A DNA stretch of 64,000 nt from Methylophilus sp. 5 (GTDB lineage: Bacteria > Pseudomonadota > Gammaproteobacteria > Burkholderiales > Methylophilaceae): contig NZ_KI911560.1 in NCBI RefSeq assembly GCF_000515275.1, positions 2,294,001 to 2,358,000 of the forward strand, written 5' to 3'. How positions within the stretch are numbered: position 1 is the stretch's first letter; every line of letters begins with the position of its first letter. This document shows positions 28,770 to 38,739 of this stretch, in pieces. Made by a program: the position numbers and the translations under genes. The notes under the pieces are model-generated. The model worked only from the letters and a program-made list of their open reading frames with translations, was not told the origin of the DNA and ran no database searches.

Positions 28770-29699
28770 TTAAAAGTAACCTTCTTTCTTACGCTGCTCC
28801 ATAGAAGCCTCGGAAGTTTGATCGTCCAGGCGGGTCGCGCCGCGCTCGGTAATGGTGGTGGTCGCGGTTTCTATCACGATTTTGCTCACATTGTCGGCGT
28901 CGGAAATCACCGGGGCCGTACACGTCACGTCACCCACCGTGCGAAAGCGCACTTGCATGTTAATGACTTCTTCGCCTGCTTTCGGCTGGTTGATCAGCTC
29001 GCCAGAGGCCAGGGGCACATTAACCGGGAAAATAGCGCCTTGGCGCATGACAATGTCGCGCTGGTGTGCAAAGTAAATGCTAGGCAGCTCGAGTTTTTCG
29101 CGCTCGATATATTGCCAAACGTCCATTTCAGTCCAGTTTGAGATCGGAAACGCACGGATGTTTTCGCCTTTGTGCACGCGGGCGTTATACAGGTTCCACA
29201 ATTCCGGGCGCTGGTTTTTCGGGTCCCACTGGCCAAACTCATCACGGAAACTCATGATGCGCTCTTTGGCACGGGCTTTTTCTTCGTCACGACGCGCGCC
29301 GCCAATGCAGCAATCAAAACCAAACTCTTCAATCGCTTCTAGCAAGGTCACAGACTGGTGCTTGTTGCGTGGCTCATCCGGGGTTTTTAACACCACAGTG
29401 CCGCGTTTCATGGAGTCTTCTACCGAGCGCACAATCAGGCGTTCGCCCAGCTCGGCCGCACGCTGGTCACGAAAGTCGATAACTTGCTGATAGTTGTGAC
29501 CAGTGTCGATATGCATGAGCGGGAAAGGGAAGCGGCCAGGGCGGAACGCTTTTTCTGCCAAACGCAAAATGCACAGTGAGTCTTTGCCGCCCGAAAACAA
29601 TAATACCGGATTGGCGCACTGGCCTGCGACTTCGCGCAAAATATGAATGGCTTCAGCTTCTAGCCAGTCGAGATGAGATAAAGGTTGTTTTGTTGTCAT
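28770..29699 (-). CDS. cysD: Sulfate adenylyltransferase subunit 2
   Basis: Catalytic subunit of ATP sulfurylase, transferring AMP from ATP to sulfate. The 309-residue protein has the PP-loop FSGGKDSLCILRLAEKAF near the N-terminus and the conserved REKLELPSIYFAHQR and C-terminal RKKEGYF. I use the ATG at 29699 with GAAAG upstream rather than a TTG three codons earlier. A repeat-containing gap of 130 bases separates it from cysH upstream. Confidence 0.97.
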   Translation of the reverse strand: MTTKQPLSHLDWLEAEAIHILREVAGQCANPVLLFSGGKDSLCILRLAEKAFRPGRFPFPLMHIDTGHNYQQVIDFRDQRAAELGERLIVRSVEDSMKRGTVVLKTPDEPRNKHQSVTLLEAIEEFGFDCCIGGARRDEEKARAKERIMSFRDEFGQWDPKNQRPELWNLYNARVHKGENIRAFPISNWTEMDVWQYIEREKLELPSIYFAHQRDIVMRQGAIFPVNVPLASGELINQPKAGEEVINMQVRFRTVGDVTCTAPVISDADNVSKIVIETATTTITERGATRLDDQTSEASMEQRKKEGYF

Positions 29700-29710
29700 A
29701 GCTTTCAAAT

Positions 29711-29745
29711 CTAGCCGCGGATAAACGCGGATAAACGCAGATAAA
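29711..29745 (+). repeat. Dispersed repeat family A, left copy of an inverted pair
   Basis: CTAGCC followed by three 10-base units (CGCGGATAAA, CGCGGATAAA, CGCAGATAAA). An inverted copy stands at 29800-29829, so the gap between cysH and cysD can fold back on itself. Confidence 0.8.
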
Positions 29746-29799
29746 ATCCAAAATCAAAAATTTTTAAGCTTTAAATACATCGCGATTCGCTAGAAACAT

Positions 29800-29829
29800 T
29801 TGCGTTTATCAGCGTGCATCTGCGGCCAG
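29800..29829 (-). repeat. Dispersed repeat family A, right inverted copy
   Basis: Read on the reverse strand: TGGCCGCAGATGCACGCTGA and then TAAACGCAAA, the same unit order as the copy at 54944-54980. It ends exactly at the cysH stop codon. Confidence 0.75.
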
Positions 29830-30588
29830 TTATTTCTTTACATGCAAACCGCACTCTTTGCTGTCCGGGTTTTCCCACCACCAGCGGCCAGCGCGAATAT
29901 CTTCACCCATGGCGACTGAGCGCGTACAAGGTGCACAACCGATGCTGGGGTAAAACTGGTCATGCAGGCCGTTGTAAGGCACTTCAAACAGCCTGATATA
30001 AGCCCAGACTTCTTTTTCTGTCCAGTCACTCAGCGGGTTGAATTTTTCCAGCTTGTTGCCGGCGTCATATTCGCGTGTCGGCAACTGGCTGCGGGTAGCT
30101 GCCTGTTCGGCGCGCATGCCGGTAATCCAGGCTTGTTTGCCAGACAACGCGCGTTGCAATGGCTCAACTTTGCGCATATGGCAGCAGGCTTTACGCAGCT
30201 CTATGCTTTCGTAAAAAGCATTGATGCCTTGGGTGCGCACGTAGTTTTCCACGGCTTCGTGTTTTGGGAAAAACACCAGCGGTTTAATGACGTAAGTTTG
30301 CTCAACATCGGCCATCAGTGTGTAGGTTTCAACAGGCAGGCGGCCGGTATCCAGCGAGAAAATCTCAATCGCCAATTGTTCTTTGGCGATCAGGTCGGTG
30401 AGCACCATGTCTTCAGCACCATAGCTGTTGGCAAAGGTAATGGCCGGAAACTCAGCGGCAGCCGCTTGCAGCAACGCCAATGCTTGCGCACGTTTGGCGT
30501 GGACGCTGGCGATGAGCGCCTCTGTCAGCTCCGGGCGCGTGGCCGGATTGCTGGCAGCTGGTTTGAGCATGCTCACGCCGAAACTCAT
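29830..30588 (-). CDS. cysH: Adenylyl-sulfate (APS) reductase, CysH family
   Basis: Reduces activated sulfate to sulfite with thioredoxin. The 252-residue protein carries the four iron-sulfur cysteines typical of the APS-reducing branch: KACCHMRKVEPL (about 131-146) and SIGCAPCTR (about 214-222), plus the catalytic ECGLH at the C-terminus. The PAPS-reducing enterobacterial type lacks the first two pairs, and no APS kinase is seen here, so APS is the likely substrate. It overlaps the upstream DUF934 gene by four bases. Confidence 0.93.
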   Translation of the reverse strand: MSFGVSMLKPAASNPATRPELTEALIASVHAKRAQALALLQAAAAEFPAITFANSYGAEDMVLTDLIAKEQLAIEIFSLDTGRLPVETYTLMADVEQTYVIKPLVFFPKHEAVENYVRTQGINAFYESIELRKACCHMRKVEPLQRALSGKQAWITGMRAEQAATRSQLPTREYDAGNKLEKFNPLSDWTEKEVWAYIRLFEVPYNGLHDQFYPSIGCAPCTRSVAMGEDIRAGRWWWENPDSKECGLHVKK

Positions 30589-31202
30589 GCGCGGGTGATC
30601 CTGCGCCAGACCGGCACGTCTGCGACACCACCCTGGTAAGGCTGGCTAAAGTCATTGAGGCTAGCCAGTGCGTCTGCGGCAGAGCGGTCAGCACGGACCA
30701 AAAAGCTGGTAAAGCCGGCCCGTTTGTGAAAAAACAATTGGTCACGCAATACGTCACCAATGGCACGCAATTCGTTTTTAAAGCCAAAGCGAGTACGCAA
30801 CCAGTTGCCCAGCGTGAAAATACGGCCGTCAGCAAAGCGCTCCACAAACACGGCAATCAGCGGCAAGGTGTTCAGGTCGCTAAACTCTGCCTGTAAGGCT
30901 TCGGCAGTTTCATTGGTGGCCAGGATGATGCCTAGCTCGCCAGCCACCAGGCGTGGTTGCAGCTCGTCTTTACGTGCTTGCCAGATTGTTAGTGGGACCA
31001 GAATTTTGCCTGTGGCAGGAATGTCGGTGCTGGCAATTTGTTCGGCAGTGTAGGTTTGTTCGCCCGTGAGTTTAAACAGCACCACTTTACCGGCTTGTTT
31101 ACGCACAGACTCTTCACCGGCCGCTGGCGGCACAACGCGGGTCCATTCATCTGCCACAATGTTGGCTTGACCGTTGGCGGCCAATTGAATCAGTTGGCTC
31201 AT
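30585..31202 (-). CDS. DUF934 protein linked to sulfite reduction
   Basis: A 205-residue protein of a family found almost always beside siroheme sulfite/nitrite reductases. The family core is clear: ERFADGRIFTLGNWLRTRFG, then ELRAIGDVLRDQLFFHKRAGF. No cofactor motif is visible and the role is not established; a helper for CysI is the usual guess. It abuts cysI (its ATG overlaps the cysI stop by one base) and overlaps cysH by four, so all three are probably translated together. Confidence 0.88.
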   Translation of the reverse strand: MSQLIQLAANGQANIVADEWTRVVPPAAGEESVRKQAGKVVLFKLTGEQTYTAEQIASTDIPATGKILVPLTIWQARKDELQPRLVAGELGIILATNETAEALQAEFSDLNTLPLIAVFVERFADGRIFTLGNWLRTRFGFKNELRAIGDVLRDQLFFHKRAGFTSFLVRADRSAADALASLNDFSQPYQGGVADVPVWRRITRA

Positions 31203-32866
31203 TATGCAGTTTCCTTTTCGGCGTAAACATGGGCTTTAAATGGTGCCACGCCCAAGCGACGCACGGTATCAATAAAGCGCTCTTCATCCTGGCGCTCACG
31301 TACATACACCTCAATCAGGCGTTGTACCACGCCCGGCATTTCGTCTGCCGAGAATGAAGGCCCAATCACAGAGCCAATGCTGGCATCATTACCTTGTTTG
31401 CCACCCACTGACACCTGATACCATTCGGAGCCATCTTTATCGACGCCCAAAATACCAATGTGGCCGACGTGGTGGTGACCGCAGGCATTCATGCAGCCAG
31501 AAATATTAAGTTCGAGGTCGCCGATTTCATGCAAGTAATCGAGGTTGTCAAATTGCATTTGAATCGCTTCGGCAATTGGGATCGACTTGGCGTTGGCCAG
31601 GCTGCAGAAATCGCCGCCCGGGCAGCAGATAATGTCAGTCAGCAAGCCGATGTTCGGCGTCGCCAAACCAGCGGCGTGGGCTTGTTGCCAGACGGCAAAC
31701 AGGTCAGACAGTTGCACGTCGGCCAAAATCAGGTTTTGCTCATGTGATGAGCGTAATTCACCAAAGCTGTAAGCGTCGGCCAGGTCTGCCACCACGTGCA
31801 TTTGCTCACTGGTGATGTCACCTGGCGCTTTGCCGTGTGGCTTGAGTGACAGGGTGACTGCGCGATAACCAGCGACGCGGTGCGGTTGCACGCAGCGCTT
31901 TGCCCAGGCCGCAAAGGCCGGATTGCTGGCAACTGCAGCATCAAAGCTTGCATCGTGCGCTGGCAACGTTTTGTAAGGCATAGGTTCAAAATACTTGGCG
32001 ACGCGATCCAGCTCGTTTTGCGTGATGGTTAATGGGCCATCTTTGAGGTGCGCCCATTCTTCTTCCACCTGGCGTTTAAATTCGTCAATGCCGAGTGCTT
32101 TAACCAAAATTTTGATGCGCGCTTTGTACGCGTTATCACGGCGACCATGAATGTTATAAACACGAATCACGGCTTCGCAGTATGACAACACATGTTGCCA
32201 TTGCAGATGCTCGCGAATGACGGTGCCCAAAATAGGCGTACGGCCCAAGCCACCACCCACCCAGACTTTAATCGCCATCTGGTCTTGGTCATCTTTATAA
32301 AACTCGAGGCCAATGTCGTGCGCTTGCACAATGGCACGGTCTTTTTCTGTGCCTGACACCGCAATTTTAAATTTGCGTGGCAACAGTGCAAACTCAGGGT
32401 GGAACGTGCTCCACTGGCGCATGATTTCTGCAATCGCACGTGGATCAATCACCTCGTCCGGTGCAATGCCCGCAAACTGGTCAGTCGTAATGTTACGAAT
32501 GCAGTTGCCTGAAGTTTGAATGGCGTGCATTTCAACAGTCGCCAAATCCGCCAGAATGTCCGGCGTGTCTTCCAGCTTAGGCCAGTTCAATTGCAAGTTC
32601 TGGCGGGTGCTGAAGTGGCCATAACCACGGTCGTATTGCTTGGCAATATCGCCGAGCTTGCGCAATTGCTTGCTTGATATCAGGCCGTAAGGCACGGCGA
32701 TACGCAGCATGGGCGCATGGCGTTGAATATACAGGCCGTTTTGCAAGCGCAGCGGGCGATATTCTTCATCGGTTAACTCGCCAGCCAGATAGCGGCGTGT
32801 TTGGTCGCGATATTGGGCGACACGTTCGTTGACAATTTGTTGGTCTATAGGGTCGTATTTGTACAT
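31202..32866 (-). CDS. cysI: Sulfite reductase hemoprotein (nitrite/sulfite reductase family)
   Basis: Six-electron reduction of sulfite to sulfide at a coupled siroheme-[4Fe-4S] centre. The 554-residue protein shows the two-fold repeat of the family and the cluster ligands CCPGGDFC (about 411-418) and NISGCMNACGHHH (about 452-464). First gene of the reverse cys operon. No cysJ flavoprotein is present in the window, so a ferredoxin may donate electrons. It belongs to the short bacterial group rather than the E. coli CysI-CysJ type. Confidence 0.93.
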   Translation of the reverse strand: MYKYDPIDQQIVNERVAQYRDQTRRYLAGELTDEEYRPLRLQNGLYIQRHAPMLRIAVPYGLISSKQLRKLGDIAKQYDRGYGHFSTRQNLQLNWPKLEDTPDILADLATVEMHAIQTSGNCIRNITTDQFAGIAPDEVIDPRAIAEIMRQWSTFHPEFALLPRKFKIAVSGTEKDRAIVQAHDIGLEFYKDDQDQMAIKVWVGGGLGRTPILGTVIREHLQWQHVLSYCEAVIRVYNIHGRRDNAYKARIKILVKALGIDEFKRQVEEEWAHLKDGPLTITQNELDRVAKYFEPMPYKTLPAHDASFDAAVASNPAFAAWAKRCVQPHRVAGYRAVTLSLKPHGKAPGDITSEQMHVVADLADAYSFGELRSSHEQNLILADVQLSDLFAVWQQAHAAGLATPNIGLLTDIICCPGGDFCSLANAKSIPIAEAIQMQFDNLDYLHEIGDLELNISGCMNACGHHHVGHIGILGVDKDGSEWYQVSVGGKQGNDASIGSVIGPSFSADEMPGVVQRLIEVYVRERQDEERFIDTVRRLGVAPFKAHVYAEKETA

Positions 32867-32907
32867 GCTTGAGTCACTTTGTTCGCAAAAAGCGAAGAGG
32901 CAATATT

Positions 32908-33678
32908 TTAATGGAAAACTAGCTTAAAGCCTACAAAAATCAATATCATAGCTAGCGCAATGCGCACCCAGTGCTCTGCCACGCGAGAACTCAGGTGGCT
33001 ACCGAGATAAATGCCTGGAATGGAGCCTATCAGTAAGGTGCCCAATAATTGATAGTCTATGGTGCCTAGCGAGGCGTGGCCGAGGCCGGCGATCAGCGTT
33101 AGTGGCACGGCATGCGCAATATCACTGCCAACAATGGTGGTGATTTTTTCTTTTGGGTAGAGCAAAAGCAGCGCGGTGACCCCCAGTGCGCCTGCGCCAA
33201 CCGAGGTGAGAGTGACCAATGCGCCCAGCACCACACCCAGTGCCACGGTTGAGCCTGGCACAAAGCGCGCCGGAATCCATGCTTCTTTTGCCACCAAAGA
33301 CATCAGTTTATTACGCAATAGCACGGCGACTGAGGTCACAATCAGTGCAATGCCTAGCCAAAACTTGATGGCGGAGACGGTATTGCCGGACTGCAGGTCC
33401 ATGCTGTGCAAGGCCCATAGCGTAAGCATAGAGGCGGGTAAGCTGCCTGTGGCCAGGCGTTTGACGATCACCCAGTCAATGTTGCCAAGTTTGCCATGGG
33501 CAAAAATGCCTACCGACTTGGTGATAGATGCGTAAAGTAAATCTGTGCCAACCGCCACGGCCGGTTTGATGTTATAGATTAATAATAGGATAGGCGTCAT
33601 TAACGAGCCACCACCTACACCTGTTAAACCCACCAAAAAGCCAACCACAAACCCTGCCAGTATGTATCCGAATTCCAT
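32908..33678 (-). CDS. TauE/SafE (TSUP) family membrane permease
   Basis: A 256-residue protein with about eight hydrophobic segments in two halves; each half opens with the TSUP motif, GFLVGLTGVGGGSLMTPILL near the N-terminus and VTLTSVGAGALGVTALLLLYP in the second half. The family exports or imports small anions such as sulfite, sulfoacetate and thiosulfate. Its place between cysI and the CysB-type regulator suggests sulfite export or sulfur-anion transport, but the substrate is not certain. Confidence 0.88.
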   Translation of the reverse strand: MEFGYILAGFVVGFLVGLTGVGGGSLMTPILLLIYNIKPAVAVGTDLLYASITKSVGIFAHGKLGNIDWVIVKRLATGSLPASMLTLWALHSMDLQSGNTVSAIKFWLGIALIVTSVAVLLRNKLMSLVAKEAWIPARFVPGSTVALGVVLGALVTLTSVGAGALGVTALLLLYPKEKITTIVGSDIAHAVPLTLIAGLGHASLGTIDYQLLGTLLIGSIPGIYLGSHLSSRVAEHWVRIALAMILIFVGFKLVFH

Positions 33679-33729
33679 GAGGAGTATCTTAAAAACTATC
33701 AGCGCGGGATAGTAGCAGGCTTTTAATGA

Positions 33730-33757
33730 TTGATTTAATAATCAGATGTTCTATGAT
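33730..33757 (+). promoter_or_regulatory. Probable promoter of the CysB-type regulator
   Basis: TTGATT (33730-33735), 16-bp spacer, TATGAT (33752-33757), 27 bases before the ATG. The AT-rich gap is shared with the divergent TSUP gene and is the natural place for CysB binding. Confidence 0.55.
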
Positions 33758-33784
33758 ATAGCATTTGGTTATATGGGGTAGGCG

Positions 33785-34711
33785 ATGAAATTCCACCAGT
33801 TGCGCTATGTGCACGAGGTTGTGCGGCAGCAATTAAACATTTCTGCGGCATCTGAAGTATTGCATACATCGCAGCCGGGTGTCAGCAAGCAGATCCAGTT
33901 GCTTGAAGCCGAGTTGGGTTTGCAGATTTTTCAGCGCAACGGCAAACGCTTGATTGGCGTGACTGAGCCTGGTCGAAAAATCGTTGAGTTGTCGGCGCGC
34001 GTCATGCTAGATATGCAAAATATCAAACGTGTTGGCGATGAATATAGCCGCGAAGACACCGGCGAACTGACGATTGCGACTACGCATACGCAGGCACGTT
34101 ATCGCTTGCCTTCTGCAGTGAAGCAGTTTATTGCGCAATATCCCAATGTTAAGTTGACCATCCATCAGGGTAACCCGGCGCAAGTGACCGAGTTGGTGGC
34201 CTCAGGTGAAGCGGATGTTGGTATCGCGACAGAAAGCATCAGCAATGATGAGCGTTTGTCATGCCTGGCTTGCTATGAGTGGAACCGCTGCCTGGTGGTG
34301 CCGCCTGAGCACGCGCTTTTAAACACTGATCAGGTGACTTTAAAAGACTTGGCCAGCTACCCCTTGATTACCTATGACTTTGCTTTTACTGGCGGCACGC
34401 TAGTGTCCAAGGTGTTTCACGATGCAGGCTTGCAGCCCAATGTGGTGTTTACCGCCATTGATGCCGATGTGATTAAGACTTATGTGAATTTGGGCTTGGG
34501 CATAGGCCTTATTGCTAATATGGCTTATGAACAAACACGCGACGCACCGCTCAAAAGCCTGGATTGCAGCCATTTGTTTCCTGATAGCACCACCTATCTC
34601 GGCGTACGGCGCGATGCTTTTCTGCGCGATTACATGCTGAACTTTATTACCATGCTGTCGCCGCAGTATGACAAACGCACCGTACAACGTGCGCTACATC
34701 AGGACTTGTGA
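33785..34711 (+). CDS. cysB: CysB-type LysR transcriptional regulator
   Basis: A 308-residue LysR protein: winged helix-turn-helix MKFHQLRYVHEVVRQQLNISAASEVLHTSQPGVSKQIQLLE, then a periplasmic-binding-like effector domain that in CysB senses N-acetylserine or sulfur compounds (TTHTQARYRLP is the CysB/Cbl signature). It lies divergently next to the cys cluster, the expected target. Cbl would be an alternative name; position favours CysB. Confidence 0.9.
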   Translation: MKFHQLRYVHEVVRQQLNISAASEVLHTSQPGVSKQIQLLEAELGLQIFQRNGKRLIGVTEPGRKIVELSARVMLDMQNIKRVGDEYSREDTGELTIATTHTQARYRLPSAVKQFIAQYPNVKLTIHQGNPAQVTELVASGEADVGIATESISNDERLSCLACYEWNRCLVVPPEHALLNTDQVTLKDLASYPLITYDFAFTGGTLVSKVFHDAGLQPNVVFTAIDADVIKTYVNLGLGIGLIANMAYEQTRDAPLKSLDCSHLFPDSTTYLGVRRDAFLRDYMLNFITMLSPQYDKRTVQRALHQDL

Positions 34712-34778
34712 TCGTAGTCACAATCAAGCTGCCTGCGCCATGCTGTAATCAACCAGTTCATTATATAAAGGTACCATC

Positions 34779-35312
34779 ATGCGTTTATTCATTTTGTGCA
34801 TGCTGTGTTGGTTGAGTCTCAGCCTGGCATGGGCAGCACCCGCCCATGTGCGTGTGATTGGTAAAGGCATGCCGGATATTGACCTGGATAACGCGATTTA
34901 TGAAGTCCCGGTTAAGCCTGGCGTCACTTATCAAGACCTGGTCGATAGTTTGAAGTCGATTTCAGAGGGCATGAACTTCGTCAATCCAGCCAATTTTCCG
35001 ATTGGTGCACATATGAAGCTGCGTGGCCAGGATCCACAAGGCGTGAAAGAAGTGCGCACCTTTTGTAACTTAAGCATGGGCACCGAGATTATTCTCGACC
35101 ACCCTGAGTTCTTGGTATTTGCACCTTGCCGCCTGGCGATTTATGAAAAACCTGATGCCAGCGGCAAGCGCCAACTCTATCTTGGCCTCGACCGGCCGAC
35201 GCACGATTTAAAAAACATCAAGCAGCCCACCGCCAGGGCGCAAGTCTCTGCACAGCAGCTTGAGGATGCGTTGATCGAACTGATGGAAAAAGCACGCCGT
35301 GGTGACTTCTAA
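34779..35312 (+). CDS. Secreted DUF302-domain protein
   Basis: 177-residue precursor with a signal peptide (MRLFILCMLCWLSLSLAWA, cut before APAH). The mature part resembles DUF302, with the FCNLSMGTEIILDHPEFLVF and PCRLAIYE stretches. DUF302 proteins are small periplasmic or cytoplasmic proteins of unknown function with a mixed alpha-beta fold. The Shine-Dalgarno AAAGG is eight bases before ATG. It stands alone between cysB and a repeat-filled gap. Confidence 0.75.
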   Translation: MRLFILCMLCWLSLSLAWAAPAHVRVIGKGMPDIDLDNAIYEVPVKPGVTYQDLVDSLKSISEGMNFVNPANFPIGAHMKLRGQDPQGVKEVRTFCNLSMGTEIILDHPEFLVFAPCRLAIYEKPDASGKRQLYLGLDRPTHDLKNIKQPTARAQVSAQQLEDALIELMEKARRGDF

Positions 35313-35332
35313 TATTCATTACAAAGACATTT

Positions 35333-35365
35333 TTAAGCCACAGAGAGCACAGAGGCCACAGAGAA
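35333..35365 (+). repeat. Dispersed 9-bp-unit repeat, family B, left copy
   Basis: TTAAGC followed by tandem CCACAGAGA/GCACAGAGG/CCACAGAGA units. An inverted copy lies 60 bases downstream at 35425-35456; together they could fold into a long imperfect hairpin within the otherwise empty gap 35313-35556. Confidence 0.8.
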
Positions 35366-35424
35366 GATCCCTGCAACATGCGATTTAGTATGTTCTTATA
35401 CGCTGTAGCTGGCATTCATTGGTT

Positions 35425-35456
35425 TTCTCTGTGCGCTCTGTGTCCTCTGTGGCTAA
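35425..35456 (-). repeat. Dispersed repeat family B, right inverted copy
   Basis: On the reverse strand TTAGCCACAGAGGACACAGA then GCGCACAGAGAA; mirrors the copy at 35333-35365 and matches the one at 55017-55049. Confidence 0.8.
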
Positions 35457-35556
35457 TGTTTTTAAACAATTTCGCGCTTCCGGCAAAACAACAATCTTCC
35501 TCTTTTATCAGCCATCGCCTATACTCAACTTAACTTTAATTGTTTGAGTACACGCC

Positions 35557-37050
35557 ATGGTTCAACCTATGCTTATCGCAAAAAATAATGATGTCGACAG
35601 CGTGATGCTGCCAAAAATGGCTAACCGTCATGGCCTGATTGCAGGCGCCACCGGCACAGGTAAAACAGTGACCTTGCAAAGTCTAGCTGAACAGTTTTCG
35701 CGTATTGGTGTGCCGGTGTTTATGGCGGATGTTAAAGGTGACTTATCCGGCATGAGCCAGGTGGGTGGCGGTAACGCCAAGGTCGAAGCGCGCGTGCAGC
35801 AATTGGGGCTGACTGATTATGCCAATAAAGCTTATCCGGTGATGCTGTGGGATATGTTTGGCGAAAAAGGCCATCCGGTACGTACCACGTTGAGTGAGAT
35901 GGGGCCGTTGTTGCTGGCGCGCATGTTGAATTTAAATGACGTGCAAAGTGGTGTGTTAAATGCGATTTTTAAAATTGCTGATGACAATGGCATGCTGTTG
36001 CTGGATATGAAAGACCTGCGCGCTATGGCGCAGCATTGTGCTGAAAATTCAGCTACTTATCAAACCCAGTATGGCAATATTTCCACCGCCAGCGTGGGCG
36101 CGATTCAGCGCTCTTTGCTGCAACTGGAAACAGAAGGCGGCGACATCCTGTTCGGTGAGCCAGCCTTAAATCTCGAAGACATGATGCAAACCGATGCTAA
36201 AGGATTAGGTTTTATTAATATTCTGGCAGCTGACAAGTTGCTCAACTCGCCACGCGTGTATGCGACGCTGTTGCTGTGGATATTGTCCGAGTTATTTGAA
36301 AAATTGCCTGAAGTCGGCGACATGGAAAAACCCAAATTGGTGTTTTTCTTTGACGAGGCGCACTTGTTGTTTAACGATGCGCCTGCAATTCTGATGCAGA
36401 AAATTGAACAAGTGGTGCGCCTGGTGCGCTCCAAAGGTGTCGGTGTGTATTTTGTGTCACAAAACCCGCTGGATATTCCAGACGTGGTACTGGGACAATT
36501 GGGTAACCGCGTGCAGCATGCTTTGCGTGCATTCACGCCGCGTGACCAAAAAGCGGTGCAGGTGGCCGCGCAAACCTTCCGCGCGAATCCTAAGTTAAAT
36601 GTGGCCACAGCCATCACTGAGTTGGGCGTGGGCGAGGCGCTGGTCTCATTTTTGGATGAAAAGGGCGCACCGACGCCAGTTGAGCGCGTGTTTGTTTGCC
36701 CGCCAGAAAGCCGGGTTGGCCCGGCGACCGATGCCGAGCGTAAACAGGTGATGGCGCAGTCACTGGTGGCAGGCGTCTATGACAAGCTGGTTGACCGTGA
36801 GTCTGCGTATGAGATTCTTAAGAAACGGGCAGAGCAGGCAGCCTCTGCCGATCAGGCAGACACGCAAAAGGAACAAGAGGGATCAGGCTTTGATCTCGGC
36901 GGCATATTGAGTGGCAAAACCAGTCGCTCAGATTCGGTGCTGGAGTCTGCCGCTAAATCTGCAGCGCGTGCGATTGGTTCGCAGCTTGGGCGTGCCATTA
37001 TTCGCGGCGTGCTTGGCTCGATTCTTGGTGGCAGCAAGACCAAGCGATAA
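35557..37050 (+). CDS. HerA-like ATPase (DUF853 / YjgR family)
   Basis: A 497-residue cytoplasmic ATPase of the HerA-FtsK group. Walker A GATGTGKT at 30-37, Walker [14 protein letters not shown] at about 260-272, and the arginine-finger region [19 protein letters not shown]. The C-terminal tail is rich in small residues and basic (a run of [21 protein letters not shown]). Members form hexameric rings; the function of the YjgR branch is not established. No nuclease partner (NurA-type) is adjacent, so a role in DNA end processing is not supported. Confidence 0.88.
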   Translation: MVQPMLIAKNNDVDSVMLPKMANRHGLIAGATGTGKTVTLQSLAEQFSRIGVPVFMADVKGDLSGMSQVGGGNAKVEARVQQLGLTDYANKAYPVMLWDMFGEKGHPVRTTLSEMGPLLLARMLNLNDVQSGVLNAIFKIADDNGMLLLDMKDLRAMAQHCAENSATYQTQYGNISTASVGAIQRSLLQLETEGGDILFGEPALNLEDMMQTDAKGLGFINILAADKLLNSPRVYATLLLWILSELFEKLPEVGDMEKPKLVFFFDEAHLLFNDAPAILMQKIEQVVRLVRSKGVGVYFVSQNPLDIPDVVLGQLGNRVQHALRAFTPRDQKAVQVAAQTFRANPKLNVATAITELGVGEALVSFLDEKGAPTPVERVFVCPPESRVGPATDAERKQVMAQSLVAGVYDKLVDRESAYEILKKRAEQAASADQADTQKEQEGSGFDLGGILSGKTSRSDSVLESAAKSAARAIGSQLGRAIIRGVLGSILGGSKTKR

Positions 37051-37085
37051 TCGTTTACCTACGTCAGCCCAATCAGGACATCTGC

Positions 37086-38729
37086 ATGTTAAGTGATATC
37101 GACATCGCCCAGGCCGCTGCGCTACAGCCCATTGTAGAGATTGCTGCCAAAGTCGGTTTGTCGTCACAAGATTTGCATGCGTATGGCCAGCATATGGCCA
37201 AATTGACGCAGGCGACTGTCAACCGTTTGCATGCGCAGCCTGCCAAAGCCAAGCTGGTTTTGGTCACGGCAATCAATCCGACGCCCGCCGGAGAGGGTAA
37301 AACCACGACGACGGTTGGTCTTACTGACGCCTTGAATCAGGCGGGCTATCACGCAATGGCTTGCTTGCGTGAGCCCTCCCTTGGGCCCGTGTTCGGTATG
37401 AAAGGTGGCGCGACTGGCGGAGGCCATGCGCAGGTGGTGCCGATGGAAAACATCAACCTGCATTTTACCGGCGACTTTCACGCGATTAGTGCTGCCAATA
37501 ATCTGCTGGCAGCCCTCATCGATAACCATATTTACCATGGCAATGCCTTGCAGTTTGATACCGTGAGCTGGCGCCGCTGCATGGATATGAATGATCGGGC
37601 CTTGCGGCGCATCACATTAGAAAATGAGGTACACACTGGCTTTGATATTACGGTGGCCAGTGAAGTGATGGCGATTTTTTGCCTGGCGACCGATCTGGCG
37701 GATTTAACACGCAGATTGGGTCAGATTCAGGTGGGATTGAATCAGCAGGGAACCCCAATTTTGGCCAGTGACTTACAGGCCGAAGGCGCCATGACCGCCT
37801 TATTAAAGGATGCTTTTCAGCCTAACCTGGTGCAAACGCTGGAAGGTTCACCGGCGTTATTGCATGGCGGCCCCTTTGCCAATATCGCGCATGGCTGTAA
37901 CTCATTGGTAGCGACGCAAACGGCGTTGCGCCTGGCTGATTATGTCGTGACTGAGGCAGGCTTTGGTGCTGATTTAGGCGCCGAAAAGTTTATGGATATC
38001 AAATGTCGCCAATCCGGCTTGCGGCCGGATGTGGCGGTGATTGTCGCCACCGTGCGTGCGTTGAAATACAACGGTGGCGTGGAAGTCGCCGATTTGAATA
38101 CGGAGAACCTGGCGGCACTGGCGGTTGGTGTGGCCAATTTAAGAAAGCATATTGAAAATTTGCGCCAGCATTTTGGGTTGCCGGTGGTGGTAGCGCTCAA
38201 TCATTTTACCGCTGACACAGAGGCGGAAGTTGCTCTGGTGCAAGCTGCCGTTGAGGCGCTGGGAGCCAGCCTGCATGTGTGTCGCCATTGGGCGCAAGGC
38301 GGAGCTGGAGCATTAAGTCTGGCGCATGCTGTGGCTGACCAAGCGCAACAAGGGGCTGCGCCACGCTTGCTGTATGCAGATGATTTATCGCTGTCAGAAA
38401 AACTGACGACCATCGCGCAGTCTATTTATGGCGCCAGTGGCGTGACTTACAGTGAACTGGCCCAACAGCAATTAACGCAGATGGCCGAGGCTAGCCTTGG
38501 CTTGCCGGTGTGTGTGGCTAAAACACAATATTCGCTCTCTTGTGATGCCAAGCTACGCAACGTGCCACAACAGCATGTCTTGCATGTGCGTGAGTTGCGG
38601 TTGTCACGCGGCGCCGGGTTTGTGGTGGCGATTTGCGGCGAGATTATGACCATGCCTGGCTTACCCAAGCAGCCTGCCAGTGCCCGCATTAGCGTCGATG
38701 CCAATGGTAGAATAGCTGGCCTTTCCTGA
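37086..38729 (+). CDS. fhs: Formate-tetrahydrofolate ligase
   Basis: Formate + ATP + tetrahydrofolate gives 10-formyl-tetrahydrofolate, the entry of C1 units into folate pools and, in methylotrophs, a node between formate oxidation and assimilation. The 547-residue protein has the P-loop [16 protein letters not shown] stretch ([16 protein letters not shown]), the [20 protein letters not shown] motif and [15 protein letters not shown]. Full length for the family. Followed by an IMPACT-family gene after ten bases. Confidence 0.96.
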   Translation: MLSDIDIAQAAALQPIVEIAAKVGLSSQDLHAYGQHMAKLTQATVNRLHAQPAKAKLVLVTAINPTPAGEGKTTTTVGLTDALNQAGYHAMACLREPSLGPVFGMKGGATGGGHAQVVPMENINLHFTGDFHAISAANNLLAALIDNHIYHGNALQFDTVSWRRCMDMNDRALRRITLENEVHTGFDITVASEVMAIFCLATDLADLTRRLGQIQVGLNQQGTPILASDLQAEGAMTALLKDAFQPNLVQTLEGSPALLHGGPFANIAHGCNSLVATQTALRLADYVVTEAGFGADLGAEKFMDIKCRQSGLRPDVAVIVATVRALKYNGGVEVADLNTENLAALAVGVANLRKHIENLRQHFGLPVVVALNHFTADTEAEVALVQAAVEALGASLHVCRHWAQGGAGALSLAHAVADQAQQGAAPRLLYADDLSLSEKLTTIAQSIYGASGVTYSELAQQQLTQMAEASLGLPVCVAKTQYSLSCDAKLRNVPQQHVLHVRELRLSRGAGFVVAICGEIMTMPGLPKQPASARISVDANGRIAGLS

Positions 38730-38739
38730 CGTATTTGCC

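Noticed and set aside
29711..29829. Short tandem repeats as a CRISPR array
   Set aside because: Units are contiguous 9-10 bp with no unique spacers, and no cas genes are present.
29962..30639. 225-codon forward ORF opposite cysH
   Set aside because: Antisense to cysH and the end of the DUF934 gene, both with clear family motifs; no domain of its own.
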